Source of the DNA: Gymnothorax reevesii
Taxonomy: Eukaryota > Chordata > Actinopteri > Anguilliformes > Muraenidae
Assembly: GCA_029721435.1 (NCBI GenBank)
Contig: CM056580.1
Span: 29,918,867 to 29,982,866, forward strand
DNA: 64,000 nucleotides
Direction: 5' to 3'
This document shows, piece by piece, positions 35,425 to 47,004 of this stretch (its first letter is position 1; every line of letters begins with the position of its first letter). The notes under the pieces were generated by a model. That model saw only the letters and a program-made list of their open reading frames with translations, ran no database searches and was not told the DNA's origin. Position numbers and translations under genes: made by a program.

Positions 35425-37890
35425 TACTCTTTTTCTTTTAATTCTTTTTTATTATTGGTCAAATGTGCAAGGAAACGGTATACACAATGACAAGTTTACA
35501 GGACACCATTTTTAATGTTTAACATCCCACCCACCCCACTTATAACAACATTATATAAGATACAAAAATGAAAAAAAGGAGAAAAAAATAAAAATGAGGG
35601 AAAAAGGGAAGAGGATGGGAAACAACGATGGATGAGGAGTAATGCAGTAACAGTAATGCCACTACAAGTGGAAATTAATTTAGACTAAGGATTAGAATAG
35701 TAATAATGACATTAACAATTACAATAAAGGTAGTTACAAAACACCTCTGAATAGCTAATAAATATTCAGTCGTGAGGTTAAGAAGACGTTAATTAGGGGC
35801 CTGATGTAGGCAGCAGGCATTGTGTGGGAGCTTGAGCAATCAAGCAGAAGGAAGGACTGATACATTATTAAAATAAGAGATAAAGGGTTTCCACTTTCTT
35901 ATGAAGCGTTCACTAGACCCTCTAAGTGTGAACTTCATCTTTTTTAAACGTGAAGAGGATACCGTATCCTTCCTCCAAGCAGAGAGTGCAGGGGGAATTG
36001 ATGATTTCCAGTTTAAATGTATTCTTCGTCTGGCTAGAAGTGTTGCAAAAGTTTGATTAGATAGCGGTGTTAGTTTGATTCAGCTCAAGGTGGTGCATAG
36101 AGCCTACCTTAGTGAATCCAAACTTCATGAAATTTATCCTGACTCTGACCCCACGTGTGACCGTTGTGGCAGTCCACAAGCAGACCTCTCACATATGTTC
36201 TGGTCTTGTACAAAGCTCAGAGCATACTGGTCCTCAATTTTTGATGTACTGCCAAATGTATTCAATTACAGTTTAAACCCTTGTGCGTTATTTGCTGTCT
36301 TTGGAGTGCCAACTGAGGGTCTTCCTCCAAACTCCTAACCTTTGGACACAATCACTTTTGCAACACTTATAGCCAGACGAAGAATACTTTTAAACTGGGA
36401 ATCATCAATTCCCCCTGCACTCTCTGCTTGGACGAAGGATATGGTATCCCTATAATACTATCTAATACCGCTTCCCACCTATCATCCGCCAACTCCATTC
36501 CCAGTTCTTCCTCCCATCTAAATTTTGACTTAGTGACTTTGTCACTGTCTAAGGACATGGTGGTGAATCGATATAAGCCCCCTCTGGGTAGGAGATAATT
36601 TAAGAAGGCTCTCCCATAATGATTCCTAAGGGGACCTGGGAAAGGAATCAAACTTTGTATGCACAAAATGGCAGACCTGGAGGAAACGAAAAAGATTTGA
36701 GCGTGGTAAGTCAAAATTATGGCATAAAGAGTCAAAACTACAAAAAGTATTGCCATCATAGAGGTCCTTGAAGCAATGGATACCCAGTCTACTCCAAAGA
36801 CTAAATGTTGAGTCCAAAATGGAAAGAATAAATAAATGGTTATTAGCAACAGGCCCCGAAATTGAGAAGAAATATGAAAATGATAGCAGAATTGTACCCA
36901 TATCTTTAAGGAGTTAGTTTTGGGGGAGTTTAACCAATAAACAAGTATTGGTAGGTTGGACGCGCAGTAATAGTGCATAACATTAGGAAGTGCAAGACCA
37001 CCACAGTTCCTTGGTCTCTGTAAAATGGATTTACTAACTCCCGGAACTTTCCTTCCCCAAATAAATGTATTGATTGCTTGATCAAGTGTACGAAAAAAAT
37101 ACTTGGGCTAGAAAAAAAGGAAGGCACTGAAAAACATGTAAAAACTTGAGTAAGATGTTCATTATGTGTTCATCTTGACACACTGTACTCTTCCAGAAAG
37201 TAAAAGTAGTAAACTACTCCAACACTGGAAGTCTGATTTCATGTTGGCTACAAATGGGGCAAGGGAAGGTAGTGTGCGGGTGATCTCGATACCTAGGTAT
37301 TCAAAGCCTGAATCAACGAATAAACGAAAGGGAATGGAAAATTGTTTGATTTTTTGAGCCAGAGTATTAATTGGGAAACATTAACATTTTTGAACATTTA
37401 ATTTGTCACCTGAAAAAGATCCAAAAAGTCTTCGAGTACATTCAGTTGGTGGTATAGAAGACAGTGGGTTTGATATATAAAGCAAAAGATCATCTGCATA
37501 ACGGGATACCTTGTGCACAGTACCATGATGTGTGATGCCTTGAAAACTGGGGGAGGCTTTGAGCGCTAATGACAGTGGCTTAATTGCTATTGCAAACAGG
37601 AGCGGGGATAGTGGGCATCCTTGGCGTGTCCCCCTAGATAGTTGGAAATATGGGGAGCGTACAGAGTTGGTAATGACAGAAGCTGAAGGGGAGGAGTAGA
37701 GCTGCCTATTTCATGAAATAAGTGTGTCTCCAAATCCAAATTTCTGTAAGAGTGCAAACAAATACTCCCACTCAACATGGTCAAAAGCCTTCTCTGCGTC
37801 CAGGGGATTGACAACCTCAGGACGCAAACAAAGGGTTGAAGTGTGGATGATAGGTAAGAGTCTTCGGACATTGGAAAATGATTGCTGACC
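35425..37890 (-). mobile_element. L1/Tx1-type LINE ORF2 relic with an inverted internal block
   Basis: Minus-strand reading from 37890 gives NPLDAEKAFDHVEWEYLF (motif A, catalytic Asp), a GTRQGCPLSPLLF block (about 37630-37590) and RYADDLLLY (YADD at 37500-37489): a reverse transcriptase with all the core motifs, in broken frames. It continues to EEELGMELADDRWE near 36500. The expected C-terminal zinc-knuckle region then appears on the PLUS strand (36060-36345), after which the minus strand resumes with LNWKSSIPPALSAW and MKFTLRGSSERFIRKWKP (about 36010-35890). The 3' end is A-rich (T-rich on plus, 35425-35455). It is 5' truncated at 37890, where another element sits. Confidence 0.8.
36053..36352 (+). 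pseudogene. Inverted C-terminal segment of the LINE ORF2
   Basis: This plus-strand open frame (36075-36338) contains LIQLKVVHRAYLSESKL and then CDRCGSPQADLSHMFWSC, a C-x2-C-x8-H-x4-C knuckle found after the reverse transcriptase in L1/Tx1-type LINEs. It is flanked by inverted duplicates of about 93-97 bp (35960-36052 and 36353-36449). Both duplicates encode the following LARRRI-LNW-SSIPPALSAW stretch, one on each strand. The surrounding LINE is on the minus strand, so this block has flipped. Confidence 0.8.
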
Positions 37891-38456
37891 TTTGGGGCTC
37901 TAATTTCCTGGCGCAGCGCAGCTGGCGTAGCGAGGGGCAGCCCGCGCAGTGGTAATTTCGTATGGCGCAGCCCGCGTAGTGGTAATTTCGTGAGGTGCGC
38001 AGCCTTCGGTAGACGAAGGTGCGCCGAGATGGGTGTGGCGGCGTAGTGGGGGGAGGTGTCACATATTCATCAAGACGCAGTGACAATTTCGTAGAAAAAG
38101 TCTCCGCTGGAGTTGCGCAGAAAACTCGCCAGCTCCAACCTGGTTTAATTTCCGTGCAGTGGTAATTTGGCTGACCGGCGCAGAGAGCGCACACGTCACC
38201 GAAATCTCACAGGCAGTTTTACAGAATGTCAGGCACATTTCAATGCAAGAAAAAATTACAGGAAGCACTATTTAATGTAACTATCTGAATAAGGACATAA
38301 ATTATAGTATCTACATCGATTGTCCTGATGTCAGGCGGTTGCCACACGTAATGGAAACTTGACCTGGCTTAATCAACGCAACTGAATCTGTGATGCAAAC
38401 TAACGACTTCACATCTTTCTCAGCCAACCACAAACTGTATAATATATATCGAATGC

Positions 38457-38978
38457 TTGCGTTCTATGCTCATTAAAGCCGCTTGCACACTGGACGCAAA
38501 ACGAATTTTTCGCACGACTGATTACAGACAAAGTCAATGCAAAGACGCGATAGTCGGACAGGTTTTTAATATAGCTCCGTGTCCGAGAGTCATAAAAGTT
38601 CTAGTTTTTCCGAGTATTCCAGGAATTATTAGACGTGCAAACTTGGCTATGTTTGTGTTCGGCCTTCACAAAATGCAAATTGATAGCTATCGACTTTTCT
38701 TGGTCTTTTTAGCCATTCATCTGTTTTCTTCCGTTGAAGATAGACATCAGTATTCATTCGGTCTTTCTTTTGAAAATTCGTCAGATGGATCGAACAGATT
38801 CACGCTTTATTTCCACAGCAGAGATAATATAGTGCGTGAGCAAATCAATTCCATGACCACTGACAGAGTGAAGAAATTATCGCATGCACGATCAAGACTG
38901 TCCGACACGAAATGCAAATTACTCCATGTCCAGCAGCCAGCAAAAAGTAAAAGTATTGATATGAGAACAGATTTATAA
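38457..38978 (+). other. 173-codon open frame in the Harbinger-like element, unrecognised
   Basis: The frame opens 20 bp upstream of the element's left end, runs through the TIR (KAACTLDAKRIF is TIR-encoded) and ends at 38978. No DDE triad, Myb-like helix-turn-helix or other motif is seen. A long internal hydrophobic run (YRLFLVFLAIHLFSS) is present. Because the start lies in host DNA and the first codons are TIR sequence, it is more likely chance or remnant than an expressed gene. Confidence 0.25.
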
Positions 38979-39426
38979 CGAAATAAAGAATAAAAATATA
39001 TCAGCAACAAACGTGATATCAAACAAAGATGACCCGCCAATAAATAAATCGCAGTGTTCATTGGATGCTCTGTTGTTAAAATGTTTCTTTTTATTCTTTA
39101 TTTCTTTATCATTCTGTTCTAATCGTCCTCTTTTTTTGGCTGTCAGACGCGGAGGCATTGTATATTGTCTCGCGCCAGTGTCTACTCACTTTATTGAGCA
39201 GAGCTTAAACAGAAACATTGATTGAAATTCTCGGTACTCATCTTGAACTGAACCCTCTTATCAAACATTCACGTTTAATGACTGAAAGAGTCAGTAGATT
39301 TGAAGAAATTAAAAACAATAATAGACTGTCGGACACGACGATTTATTAAAACCCTGTCAGACCTTTGAACACAAGACGCAATCTGTGGAGCGAAAAATTC
39401 GTTTCGCGTCCAGTGTGCAAGCGGCT
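38477..39426. mobile_element. 950-bp PIF/Harbinger-like element nested inside
   Basis: TIRs begin AGCCGCTTGCACACTGGACG (38477) and the mirror copy ends at 39426. The arms extend about 38 bp through ACGAATTTTTCG with a few mismatches. TAA occurs at 38474-38476 and 39427-39429, the TWA target duplication characteristic of PIF/Harbinger elements. No transposase domain is recognisable, so it is probably non-autonomous. Confidence 0.8.
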
Positions 39427-39939
39427 TAATACTAGGCTACTATTATTGTCACTTATGCTTTATCGTCTTAAGTGGGGGAAAGGAATGCAGCCTGATTGCG
39501 ATGATCTCGTACTGAGTTAAGATCACATATTGGAAATAAATGTGTAACGTATCTTGCTTTGTTGTATATGCATGTTAATCCCAAAATTTTAAGCAGCTAC
39601 AGTTTGTAATAATAGAAACACGCTATCCATCGTTTCTCTTGCCAGTGAGCAATATTTGACTCGGCTGGGTCGCCTTCTATATTCTAACACATTAAAGGTG
39701 AGGTGAGGAGCTCATTTGACTGGTGAAGATTTGACTCGGCTGTGTTATACCCAAACACGCCTTCTTTGCCAACTTGCGCTGGAAGGAGGGGCAGAGGCGG
39801 GACAGAGGAGTACTTGCGCCAGGCTACGCCGGGCACGAAATTGCCACATACGCCTGGACACACCCCGTTGGCGCGGCGCACCCCCCATGCGCTGCGCCTG
39901 CGCCGCGCCTGCGCCTGGTCTACGAAATTAGAGCCCTTG

Positions 39940-41811
39940 ATGTTTAACCCTCGTCCAACGACAGATTTTTTCCTGTTGCACAAAAACGTTAACAGATATG
40001 ATCTAATGCTTCTCGATAATTGTTTATTCATCCTTTGCGCTCAATTTCATGAAAAAACGATGGGGGTACCTCACCCACCGGGGGTAGGGTAGGCTGTCAA
40101 AGTCGAAGGGTAGGGGGGGTGGGGTTGCCACCAGCATCAATTTTTGCCTATTTTTGATACAAAATATTCTTAAAAATTAGTTGTAAATAGTTTGCTATTA
40201 TTATGTTTCATGCTCAATGAACTTTGTAGACCACATTGATGGTCATCGTTATTGATTTTTCGATGTAGCTTGTCCTTGTATTAGTAAATCTTGGAATTAC
40301 AATGACCAGCCGTGACCAGTAACCTTAAAGTGATCTTCCCCTAATAATATTAGCAGTGCATGACCGACATACTTTTACTTGTGTGTTTGACTGGTTACTG
40401 TACTGTATAGTATTTTTATACTGTGCTATGGGCCTACTATTATACAAGTTCATAGAATTGTTCATGAAGTAGTTCTAATAATTTATAGGTAAACCTTTTA
40501 TGCAAGTGTGGTCCAGCATAGGGAAAAACAAAGTAAAGAAAATGTGAAAAATGTTCAGAAAACTATTTGTTCTCCTTTTGTGGTGTTTTTCCCAAAATTA
40601 GTTATTTATGACATCATAGTAATGCCAAATTTATGTTAGTCATGAGTTTATAACATTTATAATAACACTGAAATATTAATTGTAGTATCAGTGATTCTAG
40701 AGGTTACAGAAAGTTACTTATTTCCAGCTAAAACTTATAAAAATATGAAAAAAACATTGATTTTTGTCATTGTGTTAGTGATGACATCACTATGATGTCA
40801 TAATGTTGAAATGTGCTTTATTTGTACTTGATTTGAAAAGAGGACATCTGTAGCTGTACACTGATACCAAACAAGAAGTTGTTTATCGCTTAATTTCAAA
40901 ATAAGGTTGGGGTTGTACTAGAAAAACCCTTGATTGGAGGAGGGTTGAATATTCGTATTTTTAAGTCAGGTATTTTGTACATTTTTACATTTATGAAACC
41001 CAAGTAAATTCATTTTTGGTGAATGATAAGAGAAATTAGAATAGAGTTAGAAGTACAATAGGCGAGGAAACATTTTTGCAATTGCTGGATGCATCATCAT
41101 GGGATAGTATTGTACAGCATATAAAATATGAGCCCATCCAAGCCCATCCTCCTTGACCCCTTTATGACCCCTAAGGACACCAGATTAGCAAAATGGCTGT
41201 CACACTCTTGCCCGGTGCCGCAATGGGAGTGTGAGAAAGGCAGAGTATTTATGAACAGTAGCAGTGGCTGAAAGTTCAGCTGTTTTTCCTCAATTACAAG
41301 GAAAGGAAAGGGGAAAAACGCCTCAATTCGCCATAGGCACTGGCGGGCAAACCTGACAGCGTGCCGAGAGAGCGAGCGAGCGAGAGAGAGAATGGCCCCT
41401 TTGCCTGATCCATAACAGTCACTGCCTGTTACATACATTTCTGGATCCATTCGGGCTATGAAGATAATCGAGGCGGTCGACACTTCCCCCTGCAGCTCAA
41501 CGGATTTATGATAGCACTGTCAAGAAAATGAGGCGAAATGACACAGTAGCTGACTTTAGCTGCAAATAATGTGATAGGCTCCACTGTGGCTCTGCAGCAG
41601 CTGCTGTCATTGCAGGTAATAGGCTATAAAGAAGGCTGATAGCAATACCTGTCATTTCTTAATGCCTGACTTCACCAGAGAGCTTTTGTGGCCTTTAACA
41701 TGGAGATAATAGAAGATACAACAAATTTTACTGCTTTCACGGTTGCATTCGTAATTTATCTCCCGGGCGGCGCCACAACAAGGACAACACCATTGCCGTG
41801 GGTGAGAGTGT
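39940..41811. other. Non-coding intronic DNA
   Basis: AT-rich. GATGACATCA/ATGATGTCAT motifs recur around 40605-40800 in both orientations, and a GAGC-rich simple stretch lies at 41370-41390. No gene or defined transposon. Confidence 0.35.
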
Positions 41812-41895
41812 AGGGCGAGAGGGTGGTGTTTGGGTTGGGTGGGGTAGTGGGATGGGGCGAGAGGGTGGTTTGTAGGTTGGGTGGGATGGCGTGGT
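41812..41895. repeat. Two-copy tandem repeat, unit about 42 bp
   Basis: GGGCGAGAGGGTGGT starts at 41813 and again at 41855, each followed by GGTTGGGTGGG-rich DNA. The G-rich strand has several GGG/GGGG tracts and might form a G-quadruplex, but this is untested. Confidence 0.7.
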
Positions 41896-42940
41896 TTGGA
41901 CAGCTCTTGTGTCTCAATAATCTGGGACAGACCTGAGTAAAAAGAGCAGTGAAGCACAATGCGGCATCCTGTACACTTTAAGGTGTGATTCATGATATAT
42001 GATCTGAATGTTCTTGACGAAAATTCAGATGATGACGTAACACACACATTTGGTAAGTGAAAGCAGTTGAGTTCCGGAGCTCTGAAATAGAATTTGAAAA
42101 AAAGAAAATCAATCAGGAAAAACCAATGTGTCTAATTGATAAGACTGTACCCTGTCGATGCTGTAGGGACTGCCCCTTGAGGTACTGCAATAGAAACACA
42201 GAGATTCTCTTCAAGAAATTGAGCACTGTTGTGCTGGTAGGAAAAAAGGGCGGTTCGGGCCTGCTACGGATTATCTGCAGCTACATTTCAGCTGTTCCCC
42301 TCACAGATCTCATTGTGAACCTCAGGTTAAAGAAGTCCTATTTTGACTTGTAGATGGTCCAGCAGCTTGGTAATGTTTCCCCTGCTTCCATTTTATGACA
42401 GTGCGCCAGAGGTACTGATGCAGATTTAGTGATGTATGATGTAGATAATCATTCCTATTGAATCGCTTGCTCAAGGCAGTTCACTGCCCTCATTTTGATT
42501 GCAACACAACCGGAAATAACAGCAAATGGATGCTGTCAAACAGTAAAGTGTAATATCAATATTTAAATGTATACATAAAATATTATTTATTGCATATTGC
42601 ATGGATATGTGCAGTGCACGAACACACTCATATACACAGTAGAGTTCTGTGATGATTGTACACCACCACGTTTGTCTTAAAGGGTCCTAATATCTCACTT
42701 CTCTATAATTTGTTGGTGAAAATGCTTTGAAAAATACTATAGTAGACAATGAAGACAAAAAAAAAAACATTCCCACAAGTATATTGAGGTAAACATAGGG
42801 GTAATAAACAGAAACACTAAAAACATCAATTTTGTATAACATTTGAAAGGTGTAGCCATTTTTTTTTTTTTTTACTCTTGCATAGCATGAATTCATGTTT
42901 GAAGGTTCATTCCATGATTCTTGATGCTAAAAAATTTGTT
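41896..42940. other. Non-coding intronic DNA
   Basis: Nothing recognised. The 98-codon open frame at 42057-42353 has clustered cysteines (CRCCRDC) but no known motif and no splice context. Confidence 0.35.
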
Positions 42941-43425
42941 CAAATTGGTTTTAGGCAACATTATTCTGCAAAATTACCTCTGGTCACACTTTATTTTAAG
43001 TGTAGCGCATTAAGGCTTTATACAGCATGTATAATGCCTTCATAAATGAGACATAATGTCTTCATAAATCATACATAAACAAATGTCATACTTTGTAAAG
43101 GGTGGAATCACACATTCTCCTTCAGCATGTAATACCAGATGTGACAATGACAATGTTACTTCGCTGACAATGTCTCTCTTTATCGCATTTAGCCACTAGC
43201 TAATTGATGCTGTCAGTTAAATCACAGCTGGCGTCACATGTTGAAGAAGGATGTGTTATTTCAACCTTTACAAAGTATGATATTTGCTTATATATGAGTT
43301 ATGAAGACATTATGTCTCATTTATGAAGGCATTATACATGCTGTATAAAGCCTTTATGAGCAACACTTCAAATAAAGTATGACCAGAGGTAATTTTGCAG
43401 AATAATGTTGCCCAAAACCAATTTG
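42941..43425. mobile_element. 485-bp MITE with very long terminal inverted repeats
   Basis: The left arm from CAAATTGGTTTTAGGCAACA (42941) and the right arm ending in CCCAAAACCAATTTG (43425) are complementary over about 165 bp each, with roughly one mismatch per 10-15 bp. Both contain CTTTATACAGCATGTATAATGCC. The unpaired centre is about 150 bp. No coding capacity. Confidence 0.9.
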
Positions 43426-44205
43426 AAATAAAGTGTGATCTTACCTCTTATGGTCAATTGTTCCAGTATATAAAATGACATGAACTCTGAGCAGTGTCGC
43501 AGTGTTAAACACGAGCGTACGACGAAAGGAGCTCTCAGAGATTTTTATATGTCGCATTGTGGCCTTACATTATGCTGGTTGGTCTCTTAGAAAAAATTCT
43601 GAAGACCTTAAATGCTGCCACGGCACTCTTAGAAACACCATCAAGCATTTCAAAGAGACCGGTTTGCCAAAAACTAGTGGCAATAGAGGTGCAAAACAAA
43701 AGTTAAATGCCTCTGATGTTCATTATCTGAGTATGACAAGTAAAAACCTAATTGGCAGTTGACAGCATGACAACTCCATAATGATATTAATAATGCCAGA
43801 AATCAAGAGATTAAAGAATCAAATTTACTATATTCAGATGATTGTGTGAAAATTGTCTGCAGCCATAAAGACCACTTCTTAGAGCTGGCTGTAACACTTA
43901 AGAGTGGTAAGATGTGGGACACCAATGGACTGGGATCAAGTCCATCGATGAATCAAAATGAGAAATTTTTTCATCCAAATGCAGAACTTACGTGTGCCAC
44001 AGAGTTGGAGAACATTTCAAAAATGACTGTTTAACCCCTTCAATAACACATGGAGATGGTAATAATATGGTTTGGGGTTCAGTCTGTACGAAAGTGATCT
44101 CATAAAAATAGACGGAATCATGGAGCAAAAGAAGTATCATGGCATCCTTTGAAGGCATGCATTGCCATCTGGAACAAGGCCGATTGGTTGGGGGTTTTAT
44201 TGACC

Positions 44206-45985
44206 CTAAACGCTCTTCTAAGTGTGTCTTCTAAGTGAACGATTTTTTTGAAAACGCATAAATATTTTATCGTTTCGGCTTTGCATCCACACGAAGACAG
44301 CGAAAACTCAATCCGAAAACAGTATTTTCAGAAAATGGGTTCCAGGGTGAGAAAATCTGAAAACGCCACCCCAGCGTTTTCATGTGGACAGCCAAAACGA
44401 GTTTCTTTGAAAACAATGACATGATAGCCCCCATCACAGCCCCCAGGCCTGTGTGTGGCTCTGTATGGCGCTGTAGCGTTTCTACCGAAAAATACAAAAA
44501 AGAGAAAAGAAGGCGGTGAGCATGCACCTTCTTTTTTGTTTTTGGTCTCTTTCCATAGAAATGCTGCAGCGCCATACAGCGCCACTCACAGGCCTGGAAT
44601 ATTTACTACAGCGTTTTGGTCCTTTCTTGGCGTCTCCGTGTGGACGCAGATATTTTTAAAAATGATGCCGTGTGGACGGTGTTGTGATTCTGCCTGTCTG
44701 CCATGTCTTTGCCCTGCCTTGCCATGTCCATGTTCTGCTTTGCCATGTTTCTATTTGGATTTTTGCCTGTCTGACTATTCTTTGTAATGATTGTGATTTG
44801 TTAATTTAGAGTTAATGCTTTGTCTTAGTTTGTTTTTCCATGTTTTACTTTTTACCATAGTTTTACTACGGTCCATATTTTCGTTAAAACCATGCATTGA
44901 ACTTTGTCTCCTCCTGTCTGATCTCTTGTCTTGCCGTTGCTCACAGCCCCGGTATTGCGTGCCTCTCTTCGGGTGATTTAATGGTTTCTGGATTTCAAAC
45001 TCCCTACCAATCTCGTTTACTTCCTTCGCCTTGCTTTTCTATTTTACTAACCCATACTAACAGTTTATTAGTTTGCTAGAGTTACTAATCCAACTAACAT
45101 TGTATATAATACTAACTTAATAACGAGCTATTAACAAGCTCTCAGCACTCGCTCTGTTCTAGTCTCCGCCTCTTGTCTCTCCCTAATCTTCTCTGTTGCG
45201 TTTCTGTGGATTCTCTACACCTGCGCTGTCCTTTCTCCCATTATCTAAGCATGTTATAACTCCTTGACCGGAGCCGTATGTCTGTCTATAGGATTGTCCC
45301 GTGATCCCTGTCTGCGTTTTGGCTTTTGCCTATTTTTTGTGATTAGGTTCCCCCTCTTGTTCCCCCCCTTTGTAATTAGTCTCATTTCCAGTACCTGTGT
45401 TCTGTGTAGCATGTGATTCCCCTGGAGTGTATATTAGGAGTCTTTTCACTGCACTTCCTCATCAGATTGTTTCTCTCAGTTTGCTTGTGCCACGTTTCTT
45501 TCGCCTAGTTCTCTCAGTAATTCCTTTCTGACTGGACCATCCGACTTTTCGATTTTTAGCTTTTTGATTTTGGATTTATTGTTGCATCTCTGTTTTTTGA
45601 CCCTTTTCTGCCCGACCACGAGTTCTATGATTGCTGCCCTGGTTACGGTTTGGATTATGCCCACTGGATTTTGGCTTTGCTTTCTGGTATACCTGTGCAT
45701 GTGTACCAAACCCATTTTTGTCCGACCTCGAGTACTGTGATTGCTGCCCTGGTTTTTGTCTCTATTTTTGCCCAACTGGATTCTGATTTTTGGAGTGTGG
45801 ACTTTGTACCTTTGCCTTCTGCCTTGCGGGGGTTTTTCCCCCTTTATTAATAAAATCAGTTCTACTGCATTACTTGGTTCTCGCGACTGGTTCCTGATTG
45901 CATCTTCACAGACGGGAGATTTTTTAGAAACAACCAAAAAAAAAAAGACTGTTTTTGAAAATCTCTGTCTCTGTTTAGACGAGGC
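44206..45985. mobile_element. Non-autonomous DNA element inserted in the Tc1 relic
   Basis: Foreign sequence of about 550 bp (without the LTR) is rich in GTGTGGAC/GTTTTC motifs and contains a palindromic core. 44455-44520 and 44525-44595 are inverted copies around GTGAGCATGCACC, both including GGCGCTGTA. The right end ...GTTTAGACGAGGCC abuts resumed transposase sequence. Exact ends are not certain. It is itself split by the LTR at 44680-45910. Confidence 0.6.
44680..45910 (+). mobile_element. 1.23-kb solo LTR
   Basis: The segment starts TGTTGTGATTCTGCC and ends GCATCTTCACA (TG...CA) and is bracketed by the 5-bp direct repeat GACGG at 44675-44679 and 45911-45915. An AATAAA signal lies at 45849-45854, about 55 bp before the right edge, in the expected R-U5 region. 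There is no internal coding part, primer site or second LTR, so it is best read as a solo LTR left by recombination. The family is not named; it differs from the 56735 LTR. Confidence 0.78.
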
Positions 45986-46343
45986 CTAAATTGGGCAAGA
46001 ATGATCTCAATCAGAAAGAATCATCTGGTGACATAAAAGTTATGACTTATCCTGCACAAAATCTAGACCTTAATCTGATTGAGCAAATCTGGGATTTGCT
46101 TGATACCAAAACAAACAAATCTGATGTAACATCGGAAGAATCTCTTTGGAAAGAACTTCAAACTATTTGGAATTATTTGGTGAATGAGGTATAAAAAATA
46201 TGTGAACAATATGCCTGAAATATTAAATACTATATTCAAAGCAAACGGTGGCCACATTGAATATTGACTTTTTTTTTCCCTCAAAATTACATTATTTTGT
46301 TTATACAATGTATTGCTATCTCTTTCCTTATTTTCATCTATAT

Positions 46344-46545
46344 CAGGGATACTCACTTTTCCAGAATGAGCCGGTGTGGGCGCAGGCTTTCATTCTACCA
46401 AACCAGTCACACACTGATTCTACTAATCAACCCTTAAAGCTTTTGCCATAGACCCCCGATGAGCAGAATCAGGTGTGAAACTGCATGGTTAGAATGAAAG
46501 CCTGAACCCACGCCGGCTCTTTCTAGAAAAGAGTGAGTATCCCCG
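46344..46545. mobile_element. 202-bp hAT-like MITE
   Basis: The ends CAGGGATACTCACTTTTCC and the complement AGAGTGAGTATCCCCG are inverted. The flanks ATCTATAT (46336-46343) and ATTTATAT (46546-46553) form an 8-bp duplication with one mismatch. The interior is self-complementary (GCAGGCTTTCATTCT / AGAATGAAAGCCTG). No coding capacity. Confidence 0.85.
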
Positions 46546-46553
46546 ATTTATAT

Positions 46554-46976
46554 GATTCAATATTACAAGAAATAAATACTTGAATGGTACTTTGCTTCTG
46601 ATTTAGCTTCATGTTTTAAAGTGTATAATCACTGCACACTGTGTAGACACTTCATTTAAACTTCATTTGCATACTTGGAATATGGAGAAAATTGATGTTT
46701 CTACTTTCTAAGTATCTGAGAATTTAACTGAATTTGTAATGAACTGGTCAGCATAGGACAGATGGTGGGACACACTTTTAGCCTTAATTTGAGGGCATTT
46801 TCTGCTTCATGATTTGGATGTTGTTGCTCTTTCTCTACATGCCCCTCAAACACCACCTCCTCACATTTAATACAGTATGAGTGTCTGTGTATATGAGTGT
46901 ATCTTGTGTGCGTGTGTGCAGACTTTCTTGCAGATATATACTCAATTGTCCAGGGGATGATAGCAATGTATTTGCA
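46554..46976. other. Non-coding intronic DNA before the acceptor
   Basis: Nothing recognised apart from loose GT/AT alternation around 46880-46920. Confidence 0.35.
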
Positions 46977-47004
46977 GATTGATTGATTGATTGATTGATT
47001 GATT
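46977..47004. repeat. GATT tetranucleotide repeat
   Basis: Six to seven GATT units, 40 bp upstream of the exon acceptor. Length variation here could touch branch-point or polypyrimidine spacing. Confidence 0.95.

Larger units (their letters stand above)
37895..39936. mobile_element. 2.0-kb TIR element with GC-rich subterminal repeats
   Basis: The ends GGGCTCTAATTTC (37895) and GAAATTAGAGCCC (ending 39936) are inverted repeats. The subterminal regions are rich in GGCGCAG/CTGCGCC copies in opposite orientation. TTG occurs at 37892-37894 and 39937-39939 as a possible 3-bp target duplication. No transposase is recognised. It contains a second element at 38477-39426 and truncates the LINE match at its left edge. 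Confidence 0.75.
43500..46200 (+). pseudogene. Tc1-like transposase relic, interrupted
   Basis: An 86-codon open frame at 43502-43762 carries the N-terminal helix-turn-helix (IVALHYAGWSLRK, then TLRNTIKHFKETGLPK). Downstream, frame-shifted blocks give GNNMVWGSVCTK (44055-44092) and IDGIMEQKKYHGIL (44110-44150). After an insertion of about 1.8 kb the C-terminus resumes at about 45985 with VMTYPAQNLDLNLIEQIWD (46036-46093), where E is the third catalytic residue in a degenerate SPDLNPIE block. The block with the second Asp is missing at the insertion point. Dead copy. Confidence 0.8.

Noticed and set aside
36367..36978. 203-codon minus-strand frame beginning MHYYCASNLPIL
   Set aside because: It runs mostly in a shifted register of the LINE ORF2. 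The true reverse transcriptase blocks lie across several frames and only the second half of this frame is LINE-like.
39684..40092. Overlapping frames on both strands near the right end of the 2-kb TIR element
   Set aside because: They are produced by GC-rich subterminal repeats, with no motif and mutual overlap.
45476..45937. 153-codon minus-strand frame rich in Lys/Arg/Gln
   Set aside because: It lies inside the solo LTR and shows no domain. A basic composition is expected from the complementary CT-rich sequence.
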